Below, piece by piece: positions 34,694 to 46,202 of a DNA stretch of 64,000 nt. Positions within the stretch are counted from its first letter, which is position 1, and every line of letters begins with the position of its first letter. The stretch lies in NCBI GenBank assembly GCA_950295325.1, contig OX485806.1, positions 13,516,001-13,580,000 on the forward strand, read 5' to 3'. Both the position numbers and the translations under genes were made by a program. Under the pieces are notes generated by a model, which saw nothing but the letters and a program-made list of their open reading frames with translations, did no database searches and had not been told where the DNA came from. The stretch is from Polytrichum commune. Lineage: Eukaryota > Streptophyta > Polytrichopsida > Polytrichales > Polytrichaceae.

Positions 34694-35405
34694 GTAACAC
34701 GGTCTAATCCATAATTTTGACATGTTGGATCGTATGAAAAAATTCTTCCAATAAAATATTAAATAAAATAGAGTTATCCAAAAAAATAGATAGAAATTTT
34801 ATGAACCTCTGTAGATTGTGTTATGATGATGTTTATTTATTTATTTTATTTCCATTATCCACCAATTGATTGTTATACTGTAAAAAGTTGTTTACTAAAT
34901 TTTCTGTCATATTCAACATCATAGTAGTCAATTATTGATCGAGAATTCACAAATCTCTTAAAGAATAAGTTCAACATATTGACATCATATTGACGAATAA
35001 ACCCATAAAATTGAGTTATCCAAAATGTCATGATTTTGAGAATCCACATGTGTAGTTTGTTCAAATTTGGAATACTAAATCTATAGAGGCTCAATAAACT
35101 TGAGCACAAAATTTGGAAGGAACAGATTACAAACTTATAAGGGATGAATCCTTACCATATCTTTTCTAGCTACAATAAACAAGTGTTCATAGATTATACT
35201 ATAAACACAAAGTTGACAATGAGGGGCTGATCACATTAGCCACTTCTAGCATCACCCGTCAACATCTCCAGCTGTAATAGTGTGGAAAGTGGCGGGCCAA
35301 CATCTATTTCTCAACATAATCCCCAGCAGTTTCACATTTGGAACCGGACGGCAAGTTTGGTGTGATCGGGGCATGAGACACTTTGTCATGTAAGATTGGT
35401 GGTTG
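34694..35405. other. No gene or repeat recognised
   Basis: AT-rich spacer, with nothing recognisable on either strand. Confidence 0.4.
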
Positions 35406-35622
35406 CACTAAATATTGTATCTAGTGTCACTTACTATTTCAAATTACACAATACTATAAATATTTATTGTATATCTCATTTCTGGCCAACAAAAAGTTAA
35501 ATTGGTTGTTCAGACATTATAGCACACTAGCATCTATACTTGGTAAATAAATACATTAATTGTAAAATATATAGCACTGTGTAACTCCAAATAGCAAGTG
35601 ACACTAAAAATAATATTAAGTG
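35406..35622. mobile_element. MITE, CACTAAATATTG family
   Basis: 217 bp. Ends CACTAAATATTGTATCTAG and, from the other side, CACTTAATATTATTTTTAG, both followed by TGTCACTT. TA follows the right end; the left flank is TG. A shorter relative of 7837-8234. Confidence 0.6.
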
Positions 35623-36424
35623 TAGTTGTAGATAGATGAAACCCAATTGCTAAATTAAACTAGGTTGCCTTAGGATAGTTGACCCCGGGTAGTTGCATTG
35701 CAACCTAACCAACTTCGAAGGTGTTAGTACATTATTGGCCATCATGAGGTATTTGAACATCACATGTTGTTGGCCATCCTTACAATCACATTGTGATGTG
35801 TGTTAAGATATCCCACCCTTGAAAGGGACACATTAACCATCAAGATACATGATCTTGTGCTTTGTGAAGGACGGCGTACTAATATTAGGAGACCTCAAGT
35901 TTAATCTTGTAATTTATGCAATTCATCAATATTTTTGCTTGTACATCCCATCATGGGGAATGTCATCATATGAGCAGTGAGCGATGAGCAGTAACATATG
36001 AGCAAGGATTGAATTTTTTTAAATTATATTAGGGTTGCATGTTTCCTATAACCATATAGTATTTGCCATGTGAAGATGGACCATGTTTATGGGTATGGAA
36101 TAATGTATATGGTCACTCCATTCACCAATCAAATTCATATGCAGTTTAGATTGTATTAGCATGATCAATGGAGTGTTACACAATGGGATTGAATAACACT
36201 TGCCAACACATGTATATCTGATTGAATGTGTGGAGGAAGCAAAATCAAGTTGGGAGGTGATTATAATTGGCTCGTGATTATGCTCACACAATATAGAAAT
36301 ATAAGACACTTGAAAATCACTCATATGCAATACAACAAAAGTACATATCAAATGACTTACTAGTGCAAGATCGCTTTGCAACGTTTGAACATGTTCGTCT
36401 TCATTTGTGAGAGATGTAGTGTTA
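35623..36424. other. No gene recognised
   Basis: Nothing identifiable beyond simple AT-rich sequence. A 156-codon reading on the minus strand (36046-36516) runs into the adjacent repeat and has no family resemblance. Confidence 0.35.
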
Positions 36425-37126
36425 GGGCGAGCCCAGTGACTTCGCACCTGCATCTGCATTTGCGCTTTCTCATCCGCAATGCGGATGCAGATGCAGGATA
36501 CTGGCCCATTCACCATGCTTTACCCTAAAATCGGATGTAAAGTAATACACGAAGTACACAACTCCCTGCATTTCGGCGAGATATGCAGGGAGTCTGCTAT
36601 CAGCTAAAGGACAAAGAGCTTTGTTGATGGAACATTTGAGTTTGAGAAATTACGTACACATGAATTGCTTGGGTTTGAGAAATTACCGGCTCAGGTTAAG
36701 TAACACGTACACATGAACTGCTTGGGTTTGAGAAATTATTGGTTGAGGTTTGGGGATTCGGGAAAATTACCCTTTACAAATGAACTGGTTGAAGATGACT
36801 TCGGAAAAATCACATATCGCAGATGAGCCGGTTGAGTTTATGAAATAATTGGTTGGGTTTGAGAAATTACCGGTTCAAGTTAAGTAACCGGCTGAGTTTG
36901 AGAAGCAACCGGTTGATGCTTAGGGTGCACAATAACACATATCTACAAATGATCCGGTTGAGTTTGAGAAGTAACCAGTTCATGTTTACTCTTTGCCGGA
37001 AATCCAAAAGTAAAGAATGCAGGATGAGTGGCAGTTTTGCCTGGGTCTGCATCTGCATCCTGGAGGGAGGGCACTTTTCATTCCTGGATGCAGATGCAGA
37101 TCCAAGAATGATTGGACTTGCTCTGA
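36425..37126. mobile_element. Inverted-end element with two hairpins and a CCGGTT minisatellite
   Basis: Diverged inverted ends (gggcgagcccagtgacttcg and, from the right, agagcaagtccaatcattct) each sit next to a hairpin built on ctgcatctgcat / atgcagatgcag (36449-36496 and 37048-37100). Between them, about 36640-36990 holds roughly seven imperfect copies of gagtttgagaaattaccgg. No coding sequence or target duplication was recognised. Confidence 0.5.
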
Positions 37127-38754
37127 GGCACACTTCCACATGTTAAGAGAGGAGTCTTTGTACATAGTGAAGACAAAATGGCACGAATATGGCCATATTG
37201 CCCTCCAAGGCCACAAGGTGGCAACGGCTTCTTTGGCATGCATGAATAAAAACACCTTGACACAGTATAGAAAAAAAAAATTAACACAAAAAATCACCTT
37301 TATCATTAAACACTACCTCCATCCGATTTTCCGTCCTTAATCCATCATGTGTACTTACCACATCCGGTAACCTAGCCACCTCCATAACCTATAGTTGAGA
37401 AAATGGATATGGGTTCATGAAAGTACCAACAAGAAGTATGTGGTTTGTGTGTGATGCCACAACCATTGTGTCTGTAAATTAGGGATTCATGTTGCAAAGC
37501 TCACCACTATAGATATAAAATCTGTATAAGTTGCATATGTAGAGGCAATCCATAAATCTTCATAACTAAAATTTATCCAAATTGCAACAATAATGGAGAA
37601 GGAATCTATTTTATGGGGATGCAAATGATCATGCATGAATTACTTGCCTCCTTGGAAATCTCCTCTTGTCCTCCACTTTTGGATGAATCTTGGGTAGTGT
37701 CACTAACCACGAGCACGCTATCATCTACTAAAACTATTGGTTGTTGAACATCAATGCCACTTCACAAAGGCTCCATTTCCACTACTTTGGTCATCATTCT
37801 TTCCATTATGGATCTCTCTAGTCGTTTCCATTGTGGATCATTTAGGCCACTTCCCTGTCTCCATCTCTTGGGGGAGGTTTTGTGGTTCTCACCTTGTGCA
37901 TTGCAATTCTTGCTCAACATTGTTTCACTTTCCATTTGTTCAGACCTTTGTGCATTGGGTGAAATTCACGCATCATCTATTGCATGTCTCTGATATTAAA
38001 ACTAAGATGAGTTTTCCTTTCAATGATATAAGATATATTTATGTTGGGGTTAACGGTTAAGTAACCACGTTTGATAATTATGTTAAATTATTTCTTCCAA
38101 TGTAGGCTGCCGTCAAAATGAATATGGTCATACTTTAATATTTAATCATAAACTCACATATTAATGCATTATTTGACATATTCCTTCCTGCTACTTCATC
38201 CTAGTTAAAATGTTTTTTCATTGGAGGTCCCCCTTTTCCCAAATTCATATTGGCTTCCATGAAGGCCGCATGATCTTTGGTGTTTTTCACATTGCCCTTG
38301 GTAGATGATGGATGTGTTTTGGTTTTAGAGGATTTTTTGGGATTGAGATCCATATTGGTATGATGTACGTAGAACAATTTTTTTTTATGATGAAAGATAA
38401 AATGTTTCGGAAACAATATTGGTGCATAGAACAAGGAGTAATAATGGTTTGACATGGACATTGGAGCCATGTTGCTTCAAACTCATTGGTCTTTCGGAAT
38501 CTCAAATGCAAGCAGTTACAATGATGTTGACAAACAAATCATGTACATTCATAGTTCATATTCCAATTATTTCAACTTTGAAATTGGAACCCCATGACGA
38601 CAATGTTTTTAAGTTGTTTCATTATGATGAGGACTTATGTCCCACGTTGGATTTGTCTAACACCTTCCATGAAGCCTTCGTTGTCACTGATCCACGCCCA
38701 CCAAGCTCTATCAATATAGGAATCCATCTCAAGACGAACCCCAATACATGAAAT
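37127..38754. other. No gene called; possible upstream part of the SWIM-domain relic
   Basis: Open plus-strand readings at about 37737-38060 and 38419-38751 are adjacent to, and oriented like, the transposon-type pseudogene that follows. They may be its decayed N-terminal part, but I recognise no domain. Confidence 0.3.
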
Positions 38755-39814
38755 GTGGTTTGTGTTCTTCATCTTCATAACGTCCCTCTTTGCATTGTCT
38801 TTGTCTTCATCATTTGTTTTGCAAATTGTAGATGCATTGAAATGAACCAAATCAAAAAAATGGTCAAAGTCAGATCTTGTCTCTATAGATTTTGGAAATA
38901 TCAAATTGTGCAATGTGAAGTACTTGCCTTCATCTTTTGATGGTGATGTTATATTTGTGTGGCCACCACTGCCAGATCCAATACCTCGATCATATAGACG
39001 GGAGATGGATGGGATGGACAAGTTTTATGATGGCCATGCATGGTGCACCACAAATGCCACAATTATTCAAAATGATATTGGCTTAGCATTTTGTCATTCT
39101 ATATGTGCCGGGCATTTTGAATACTTGAAAGGCTTTTGTGACTATCTACATCGTAATGTTGGTGTCCATAATTTTAGCTAGTGGGTCAAATCCAATGTTG
39201 TACTATTTGTTGTGGGGAGTAAGGTATCCAAACAAATCTAAATTGGAAAATAAGGTATGTCCTTCCACACTGATCTGTATTGTTGTATGCAATGCTTATG
39301 TCCTTTCCACAAGTCATGGGATGTCTAGGGCATGTATTCATCTAGGGGTGTATGATCACGTCGTGAGTCTTTGGACATTACATACCAATGTGTGGCCAAT
39401 GAAGTGATAACAACACCAACTGCAACCAAAACTCAACTATTATGATGGCAACGAGTAATCAATTTTTTGGCATACTACCTTCTAAAATCTTCATCCTGGG
39501 GTGAGTACCTTCGTATAGAAGGGGCTTCATTAGAAGTCATTATGGACACTTTCACAACACTAGCTTTGCCTAATTGTTGTAGATTTGTATATGGAGTAAA
39601 GTATATTTGTGCGAAGTGGAATGGGTACTATGGACAATATCATGACGCTCAAGAACCACTATGGTTTCAAGTTTGTCCATGGGAGTCGGTTCCCTAGGCA
39701 ATCCAAAGACAAAGTGTTTGTTTTCAAGATGTCAATAGACCTTCCTAGGAGTGGAGTGGATTTGGTGAAGTGTATGCAAGTTGGAGGGTATATGGAGAAT
39801 TTGTGGATCATGTT

Positions 39815-40168
39815 CTCGGGGGGGGGGGGGGGCAGTGTGTTAAAAAGTTAAGGATATAGGTGCGAACAACCACTATTTTATAGGGGGATATTACTTTCAA
39901 TTCTCTTCTTTTTTTCACATGCTATCATTATGTAAATTTCTACTTTGGGTTAATAGAAAAATGGCTTGCATTACTTATAATTCCAAATTACCTATTATTC
40001 CATACCCTATGGTACTTTAAAGATGTCCAGTGCCATTTTTGATACCCTATATTACTCTTAAGTCCATTTATAATTTTTAGCCCCCATGTTTTTAAAATAC
40101 CCTATCATTTGTTCGCACATATATTGCTACTCCAACCAATGACTACCCCCCCCCCCCCCCCCCCCGAG
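39815..40168 (+). mobile_element. G-run/C-run MITE, copy 3
   Basis: 354 bp from CTC plus a 15-G run to a 20-C run plus GAG. Perfect 8-bp duplication ATCATGTT at 39807-39814 and 40169-40176. Same orientation and nearly the same interior as copy 1. It splits the SWIM-type pseudogene. Confidence 0.93.
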
Positions 40169-41297
40169 ATCATGTTTGACCACATGAAGCGGCTAAAAGA
40201 TTGGACAACGGTGGTGTGTTGTGTGTATGATTGAAATATTGTAAGGTGCTTAAATTGCATGTTGTGATATACAATTAGAGGATGGAGTAGCTCAAATTTG
40301 TTTTGGGAGAACTTGAACATTGTTATGATAGAGGATGACGGACCAGATGAAATTTTAAGGGGTTCATGGTAGACAATGCACAAGCCAATTGCAATGATGT
40401 GAGAAAAAATTATGAGGATGGAGATCCAAGGCTCTTCATGATTGGTTGGGAGAGCACATGTCTTTCCACTTGTTTGCCACCTTGGATAAGGTGACACAAA
40501 AGTATATCAAGCCATCATTGCAATTTAAAACACAAACGATTTAACAAAGGCTACAAGGACGCCAAAACAATGGATGATGCATATACAAAATATCATGCAA
40601 ATCATTCTTGGTGGTTGTCATCTGATGCTGCCACAAAGAGGGGTTGCTTGGATTTTTGGAGTGGTTGGAATTTTGGCATTTATGATATAAACAATAGAGA
40701 GGTCACATGTTGTTGGTAAGTAGTTGTTCATTTTTGTGTTTGGTTATTGAAATGTATTCATTGTTTGTTGTTGATAGGTTGTATCCTACGTGGTGTTTTG
40801 TGTTGGGCATGTAATCCTAACAAGAATCATGTATTCAAGATATGACCATAGACAAACATTCAGAGATACCAACTTGCAACCTTGCCAAAATGTTGCATAA
40901 CAAATGGTTGCAACAATTGGGGAACAAGATAACTTGCCTATACGAAGTCATAGTGGATGATTTGATTTGGGCATTCATGCAAATTGCAAATGTTAGGGCG
41001 TGTCTTAAAAGATTTCTAGTGAAATTAAAGGTTGCCACCATAAGTGAAATCCAAGGCTACTAGCAGATGCCATGAGGTCTTATCCAAGGGCAAAAGATCT
41101 CAACACCCAAGATTGTGCATTGGAGGGGTCATACTTGTTTGGTTCTACCAAATGGAAACTAGATTTGCCACCTGGTGCTAAATGTAACTCCCATCGACTT
41201 GATAAAGATTTCTATTCCATTCCTTGCCCTACCACTCAAACAACTTGTCAACACATAAAGGAATCATTGAATGCAATAGAGCATGGTGTGGTGCATA

Positions 41298-41618
41298 CAG
41301 TAGTAGAAGATTATGCCCAAAAAAACGGCAGCCAAATTTGGCTCTAGTTGTTTTGACCAACTTGATATGCAATCACTAAACGACAACAATATTTTTTGTT
41401 TTGCGACTGCAATTTTTTTTTTTTTGGGTGTGTAATATACCATTAGGAAGGTCTTGATAATACCTTTTTGAGAATATATTACATGCCCCTAATTTCCTAA
41501 AATTTTAGTCACTAAACCAAAAAAAATCTACAATCATTTAGCAATTGCATATCAAGTTGATCAAAAGAACCACAACCAGTTTTGGGTGCAGTCTTTTTGG
41601 AATAGTTTTCTACTAGTG
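41298..41618. mobile_element. CACTA-type MITE, copy B
   Basis: 321 bp. Ends CAGTAGTAGAAGATTATGCC and, from the other side, CACTAGTAGAAAACTATTCC. Flanked by the 3-bp duplication ATA (41295-41297 and 41619-41621). Interior related to 3702-4037. It interrupts the SWIM-type pseudogene. Confidence 0.85.
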
Positions 41619-41870
41619 ATACCACATTGGTGCTTGAGATGGACCACCTTCCTTCACAATGGCATATTGCATGATTGCCACCCAACTCTACCACAAGGTA
41701 TTGGGCAATGCATGCCAACAAATGGATTTTGTGCGATGCGAAAGTTGGAACATGCAAATATGTCATCCCTGCACCAATGTACAAAGGTTGAAGAAAAAAT
41801 TCCACTCTACCAACAATGCGGAGTATGAATTTTGGTTATGCCCTAATGACATCATATGTTGCAACAATAA

Positions 41871-42252
41871 GGGCCGGTTCACACTATGGCCAAACTTCAA
41901 GAGGAGAAGCATTTGGACCTATGAAAATGCAGAAATGTCCAAAGTCCGTTCTCTCGGCCTTCACACTAGAGGTCGAAGTCCAAAGGACGTCGCCTCCAAA
42001 AGAGCCTAGGTGGCAACACTTTTAGGAAGTTATGGTGCCAAGAGTTCGGCCTCTCGAGCAAAGTTTGGGTCAAGCAAAATGCTCGACCCAAACTTCCGTC
42101 GAGAGGACAAACTTTTTTTTTCATTAAAATATTCAAAATCTGATATCTGATTATTATTATTTTTTTCAGCCCAAAGGCTTCTCCTCTCGACATAGTTTGG
42201 TCCAGAAAAGTGACGCTTCTCCTCTCGACTTGGGCATAGTGTGAACCGGCCC
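41871..42252. mobile_element. Tourist-type (PIF/Harbinger) MITE
   Basis: 382 bp. Near-perfect inverted ends GGGCCGGTTCACACTATG, flanked by TAA on both sides (41868-41870 and 42253-42255). A central hairpin pairs aagtttgggtc (from 42062) with gacccaaactt (to 42096). Same end type as 24516 and 32678. It interrupts the SWIM-type pseudogene just upstream of its PNTRLVK block. Confidence 0.92.
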
Positions 42253-42872
42253 TAAGAAGTATGTTTTGGATTGGCCTATGGTACCCAACACTCGGCTTGT
42301 GAAGATAAGTACGAATCTCTCTATGGAGGAGGTGTTGGCACTTAAAGACGCTGGATTCCAATTCCAACAGAAGGGAGCACGTTCACCTCTTCGTAGGCTA
42401 TTAGCAATTGTGACACTCCCCATCCCTTGGTCACATTTTTTTGTGCCTCCAAACCTATACTTCCATCCAACTTTAAGATTTTCCAAGACAATTCAACGGA
42501 ATCCAACAACACCAACGGCCGATCGCAAAAACATGGAAGAGTGCCAAACTCATGGACGGATACTATGTTGTTGGAGTGATGGCCATTCCTTACCCAAGTT
42601 TTGGAGTTATCATCAACATTGTCTCAAGGGAGGATAATGCCTATCATGTAACAATTGGCGGCATCCCACAATGCACTTGCTTGAACTTTACGAAGACGTT
42701 CTCTATGGCTTTGGGAAAGAAAGGGAAATGGGTGTACTTCAAACACCTTTACTATGTGTTCAAACTTTTATGCAAGGTGGATTATGACAATGAAAAAATC
42801 ATTTTTGTTGCAATGTACACCTACAAAGAGGTCATGCGATTACTCGAGTTAATTGGCATTGTCATGTGCTAA

Positions 42873-43738
42873 TGTGGATGCTATTGTAGTATTCACTATA
42901 TGGTTTATGACAAAATATGTTTGGAAACATATGTGGTTGTACAAATAAATGTTTTGGATTGTTATAATAAGTAATTAGCAAGAAACTAATTTTTTTCCAA
43001 TTTTATATGGTAATAAAGCTCCCACCATTTGTGATCACCATAATGTTTACTATATACAATTCAAACAAATATTAAATAATTGAGCCAAATTTGTAATGTG
43101 AACCTAAACCCATGCAAAATTTCCCAAAATTGGACTTATTTCTTACATGTCATTGCTCACCACTCATGTGTTATTGCTCATGTGTTACCACTCAACACTC
43201 ATCGCTCATGTCCTAGCTTCCCTCTCCCACCGTTTATTCTTTTGCTTCATCAAATATTGAAATAATATATCCCTAGCAAGGATCTAAACCTACTTGAGCC
43301 GTTCCCCATTTTAAAAGGAACATAGCATGATAATTACATAAAATCCCATGTTGGCTAAGCCCAAAATTTCCTTCTTGTTGGTTCAATGTGGCATAGTAAA
43401 CAATATTGTTGAGTGAATTTCCCACATGTTGGTTCCATAGGTTGGGAATTGTTCATTTCGTTAAAGGAGCCCTAACATAAAAGGGTCAATATGCCAAATT
43501 GTTTTTGGCCCCACGGTGCAAGAGCCTATTGTTAAGTAGAAGAATAATAAGAACTCTGGTCTATGGGGGAGGCCAGAGTGAATAGAGTGTATATTCATTA
43601 AACATTTGTGGGCATGTCCTGAAGGACGATGATGTTGGATGTATAACTACTTCACCCATTGTAGGGTGTAGACACTACAATAACGTTGAGTAATGTTAGG
43701 GCAAATGAGTGCATAGAATTTCAACATCGTGTGAGCTA
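42873..43738. other. No gene or repeat recognised
   Basis: AT-rich spacer between the SWIM-type relic and the Tc1 element. Confidence 0.4.
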
Positions 43739-45386
43739 CAATGACTTCCAAAAGTAATGCAACATCCTTTACAAAAATACAAAATTGACATCTTTTGGAT
43801 ATAGGAAAACCTTACATCACGTGGTGCCAATATGATTTAAATAAAGCCTCACATCGATTTTCATGGTGATCGGACGCATAGGCCAACAATAAATGATAAA
43901 ATCGTAAATTTGGGATGTTGCATTACTTTTGCTACTTTTTGATAGATTATGTTCCATGACACATGAATCCCATCGGATGACATTGAAGATATTGCAAAAC
44001 ATATAGAGAAATGCAATTTATTTGTTGTTCGTTTTGTATCAATGTTATGCTACTTGGCTAGTATTTGGTACATCCTCCTTTCACCTTTAGCAATGATGCA
44101 CTTTATTGGGCATTGATTTCACTAGCTTTCGTACGACTTCCACCTCAATGTTGTTCCATTCCTCTTGCAACTTCTTTCCAAAGGTCATCCTTGCTAGTGG
44201 GGAGGTCTTTATAGAGTCAGAGGCACCGGTCCACTACGTTCCAGAGGTGTTCGATAGGATTCATGTCGGGGGATTGTGGACTCCATGACAATAATGTGAT
44301 TGTGTGATCGTTGAACCATTTGATTGTTGACTTGTTGGTATGCTTTGGGTCATTATCCTCTTGGAACACCCACGCTTCCATTTCTTTTTCGAACTTCACA
44401 ACTGACATGCTCAGGTTGTCATGTAAGATATTATGATAATGCTCGTTATTAATTTTTTTTTTCAATTTTGGTCAACTCCCCAACACCCTCCCAACTCATG
44501 CAACCCCAAATCACGATGCTCCCTCCTCTGTGCTTCACAATCTTACTAACCACATGATTGCTTATGGGGTTCCCCATGCCTCTTCCAAGACTACTCTAAA
44601 CCATCACACCCCACAATGTTGAGTTTACTTTCATCTAAGAATACGACTTTCCTCCATTGCTCCTCTGTCCAATCCTTATGTTCTTTTGTCATTCACATTT
44701 TAATTGTTTGTGATGATCCGAAAGGAGAGGTTTTTTCCTTCTTAATTGCATACTATAGTCCTTAGCGCTTTAATGCTTTTTCTTAATGTGTTAAGGGAAG
44801 CTGTAGTATTTGAAACCTCTCAAAAAAACCCTTTGACATTGTATTACAATACTATGTTTTTTTATTTCTACCAATCGTGCCAAGTAAAGATCATCTCTCT
44901 CATTAAGAATGTGTGGATGCCCTAACCTTCTCTTATCCTCTAGCTTCCATGTAGCTCCGTAACATTTAATGATGTGACTAATTATTGATGTTGTTGTTCC
45001 TAGTTTATTGGCTATTATATGACAACTTTGTTGTTTAGTGTGGAGGGCAATAGCATGTGCATGCATTTCTAAAGGAGTTTTGGACATGGTGGAAGGGGGT
45101 TTTGAACCAAGGACCTCATGAATGAAAAGCAAAAATGTTATCCAATGCGCATATAAGAACGTGGATTACTCTTGTAATTCAACAAATTTGAAGAGTCCCA
45201 AAAATATTACAACACCCCAAATCCACATTTTTACCAATTATTATTGGTATATGATTATGATCACCATGGAGACTGACGTGGTGCTGGCTACATAATTGAT
45301 GTAGATTGTGTTGGCACCACGTGACGTACTCAAAAATGCCAATTTTGCAAGTTTGTAAAGGGTGTTGCTTAACTTTGGAAGTCACT
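43739..45386 (-). mobile_element. Tc1/mariner element with long fold-back arms, broken
   Basis: About 1.65 kb. Terminal inverted repeats of about 190 bp (43739-43930 and 45201-45386) share tgacttccaaa, gcaaca-cctttacaaa, tcacgtggtgccaa, catggtgatc and a gggtgttg/gggatgttg block. TA lies at 43737-43738; the right flank is decayed. The transposase reads leftward from about 45087 (MSKTPLEMHAHAIAL): helix-turn-helix part with CHIIANKLGTTTSIISHI and KRRLGHP, then EHKDWTEEQWRKVVFLDESK with the first catalytic Asp (about 44635). Next come SIVIWGCMSWEGVGEL, VFQEDNDPKH with the second Asp, and SPQSPDMNPIEHLWN with the catalytic Glu. I count 34 residues between them, so D34E, the Tc1 signature. Frame changes and stops (for example after about 44790, between 44640 and 44470, and after about 44220) make it non-functional. 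Each arm also folds on itself: GTAATGCAACATCC at 43754-43767 is inverted at 43913-43926. Confidence 0.88.
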
Positions 45387-45713
45387 TAAATATGACTCGG
45401 TTATATAGTTTTCCCTCCTCGCCCCCCTCCATTCTGCATGTTGGATTCTTAAACATTTTGGATTTAAAACATCAAATATTTACTTTTTTTGGGTCTCTCT
45501 CTCGCAAGTGACAAGTTGTGTGTTTCGATCCTCAACTCATTAGCATGATTTTGAAGAACGCAAATGCCTGATTTGAATCAGATACTTTGGTATTGAAATA
45601 AGGTCGCCCATGAAATTGGAAACTTCTACCTTAGCATATTCAAAACCAAAATAGAAAGCAAAAACTTTTCAGTCACACCCCTCCCAAAACTCGCCGAACC
45701 ACACCTAGCTCAA
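45387..45713. other. No gene recognised
   Basis: Spacer. A tRNA-like B-box (tttcgatcctc) near 45514-45524 hints at SINE debris; no A-box or tRNA fold could be made. Confidence 0.3.
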
Positions 45714-46202
45714 GGCCACTTCACACACGAGCCAAGAGCCGTGACCATGGAATTGTGAGAGCCCAAAAGGAAGTGTCCAAAGGCCGTCCCAACACACCTC
45801 CAAAATCAGGTTGTGTGGTCATGGATCCTCAAGTGTAGTGTGAAGTCATACGGGACCGAACCCTCAACCAAATGCTATTTCAATGAGTTTTTATTCCTTC
45901 GGGTCCTCATATATGATAAAATAAATTATATCAATGATGGTGAGTGGCATGGTCTCCTGGTTTTGTGTTAGGCCTACCTCCAAGAGATGGTTTTGGGAAA
46001 TAGTCCAAGTGACCATGAAACATGTTCCATTGGATGCCATGTAGGAATCCATGTAGACTTTACATCCATCTTGCATTCACATACTCCGTCGGTCCCTCAA
46101 GCATAGTGTGAACCAAACTTGGTCCAGCTCCGTCTTTTCCACCAATGAGAGTGCTTGAAGTGTAATGGTCATGGTCTCTCAGTCTCGTGTGTGAAGTGGC
46201 CC
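45714..46202. mobile_element. MITE, GGCCACTTCACACACGAG ends
   Basis: 489 bp with inverted ends GGCCACTTCACACACGAG and the exact inverse ctcgtgtgtgaagtggcc. Flanks are CAA and CTTA, close to a PIF-type TAA/TTA duplication. A second, decayed copy is at 17645-18014. Non-coding. Confidence 0.7.

Larger units (their letters stand above)
38755..42872 (+). pseudogene. Broken SWIM zinc-finger protein gene of transposon type
   Basis: Plus-strand pieces in several frames resemble a large plant protein family that I remember from repeat-rich genomes. In order: DGDVIFVWPPLPDPIPRSYR (about 38940), FYDGHAWCTTNATIIQND, DKVFVFKMSIDLPRSGVDLV (about 39710), HMKRLKDWTTV (40178), YKDAKTMDDAYTKYHANHSW (about 40550), ILHNKWLQQ-like and VDDLIWAFMQIA (about 40900), PNTRLVKISTNLSMEEVLAL (about 42285) and a C-terminal SWIM-like zinc finger, CTCLNF...WVYFKHLYYVF (about 42670-42760). 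In the recalled family the residue before KHLYYVF is Cys, so Phe here removes a zinc ligand. Stops and frame changes show it is dead. Three MITEs with intact target duplications interrupt it (39815, 41298, 41871), and coding resemblance resumes directly after each. Whether the parent is a MULE-like transposase or another mobile gene is uncertain. Confidence 0.65.

Noticed and set aside
36046-36516. 156-codon minus-strand reading as a gene
   Set aside because: No similarity; its N-terminal part lies in the inverted-end element at 36425.
45060-45150. tRNA gene inside the Tc1 element (ggttcaaaacc on the minus strand)
   Set aside because: The B-box is imperfect and no cloverleaf can be formed; it lies in the transposase leader.
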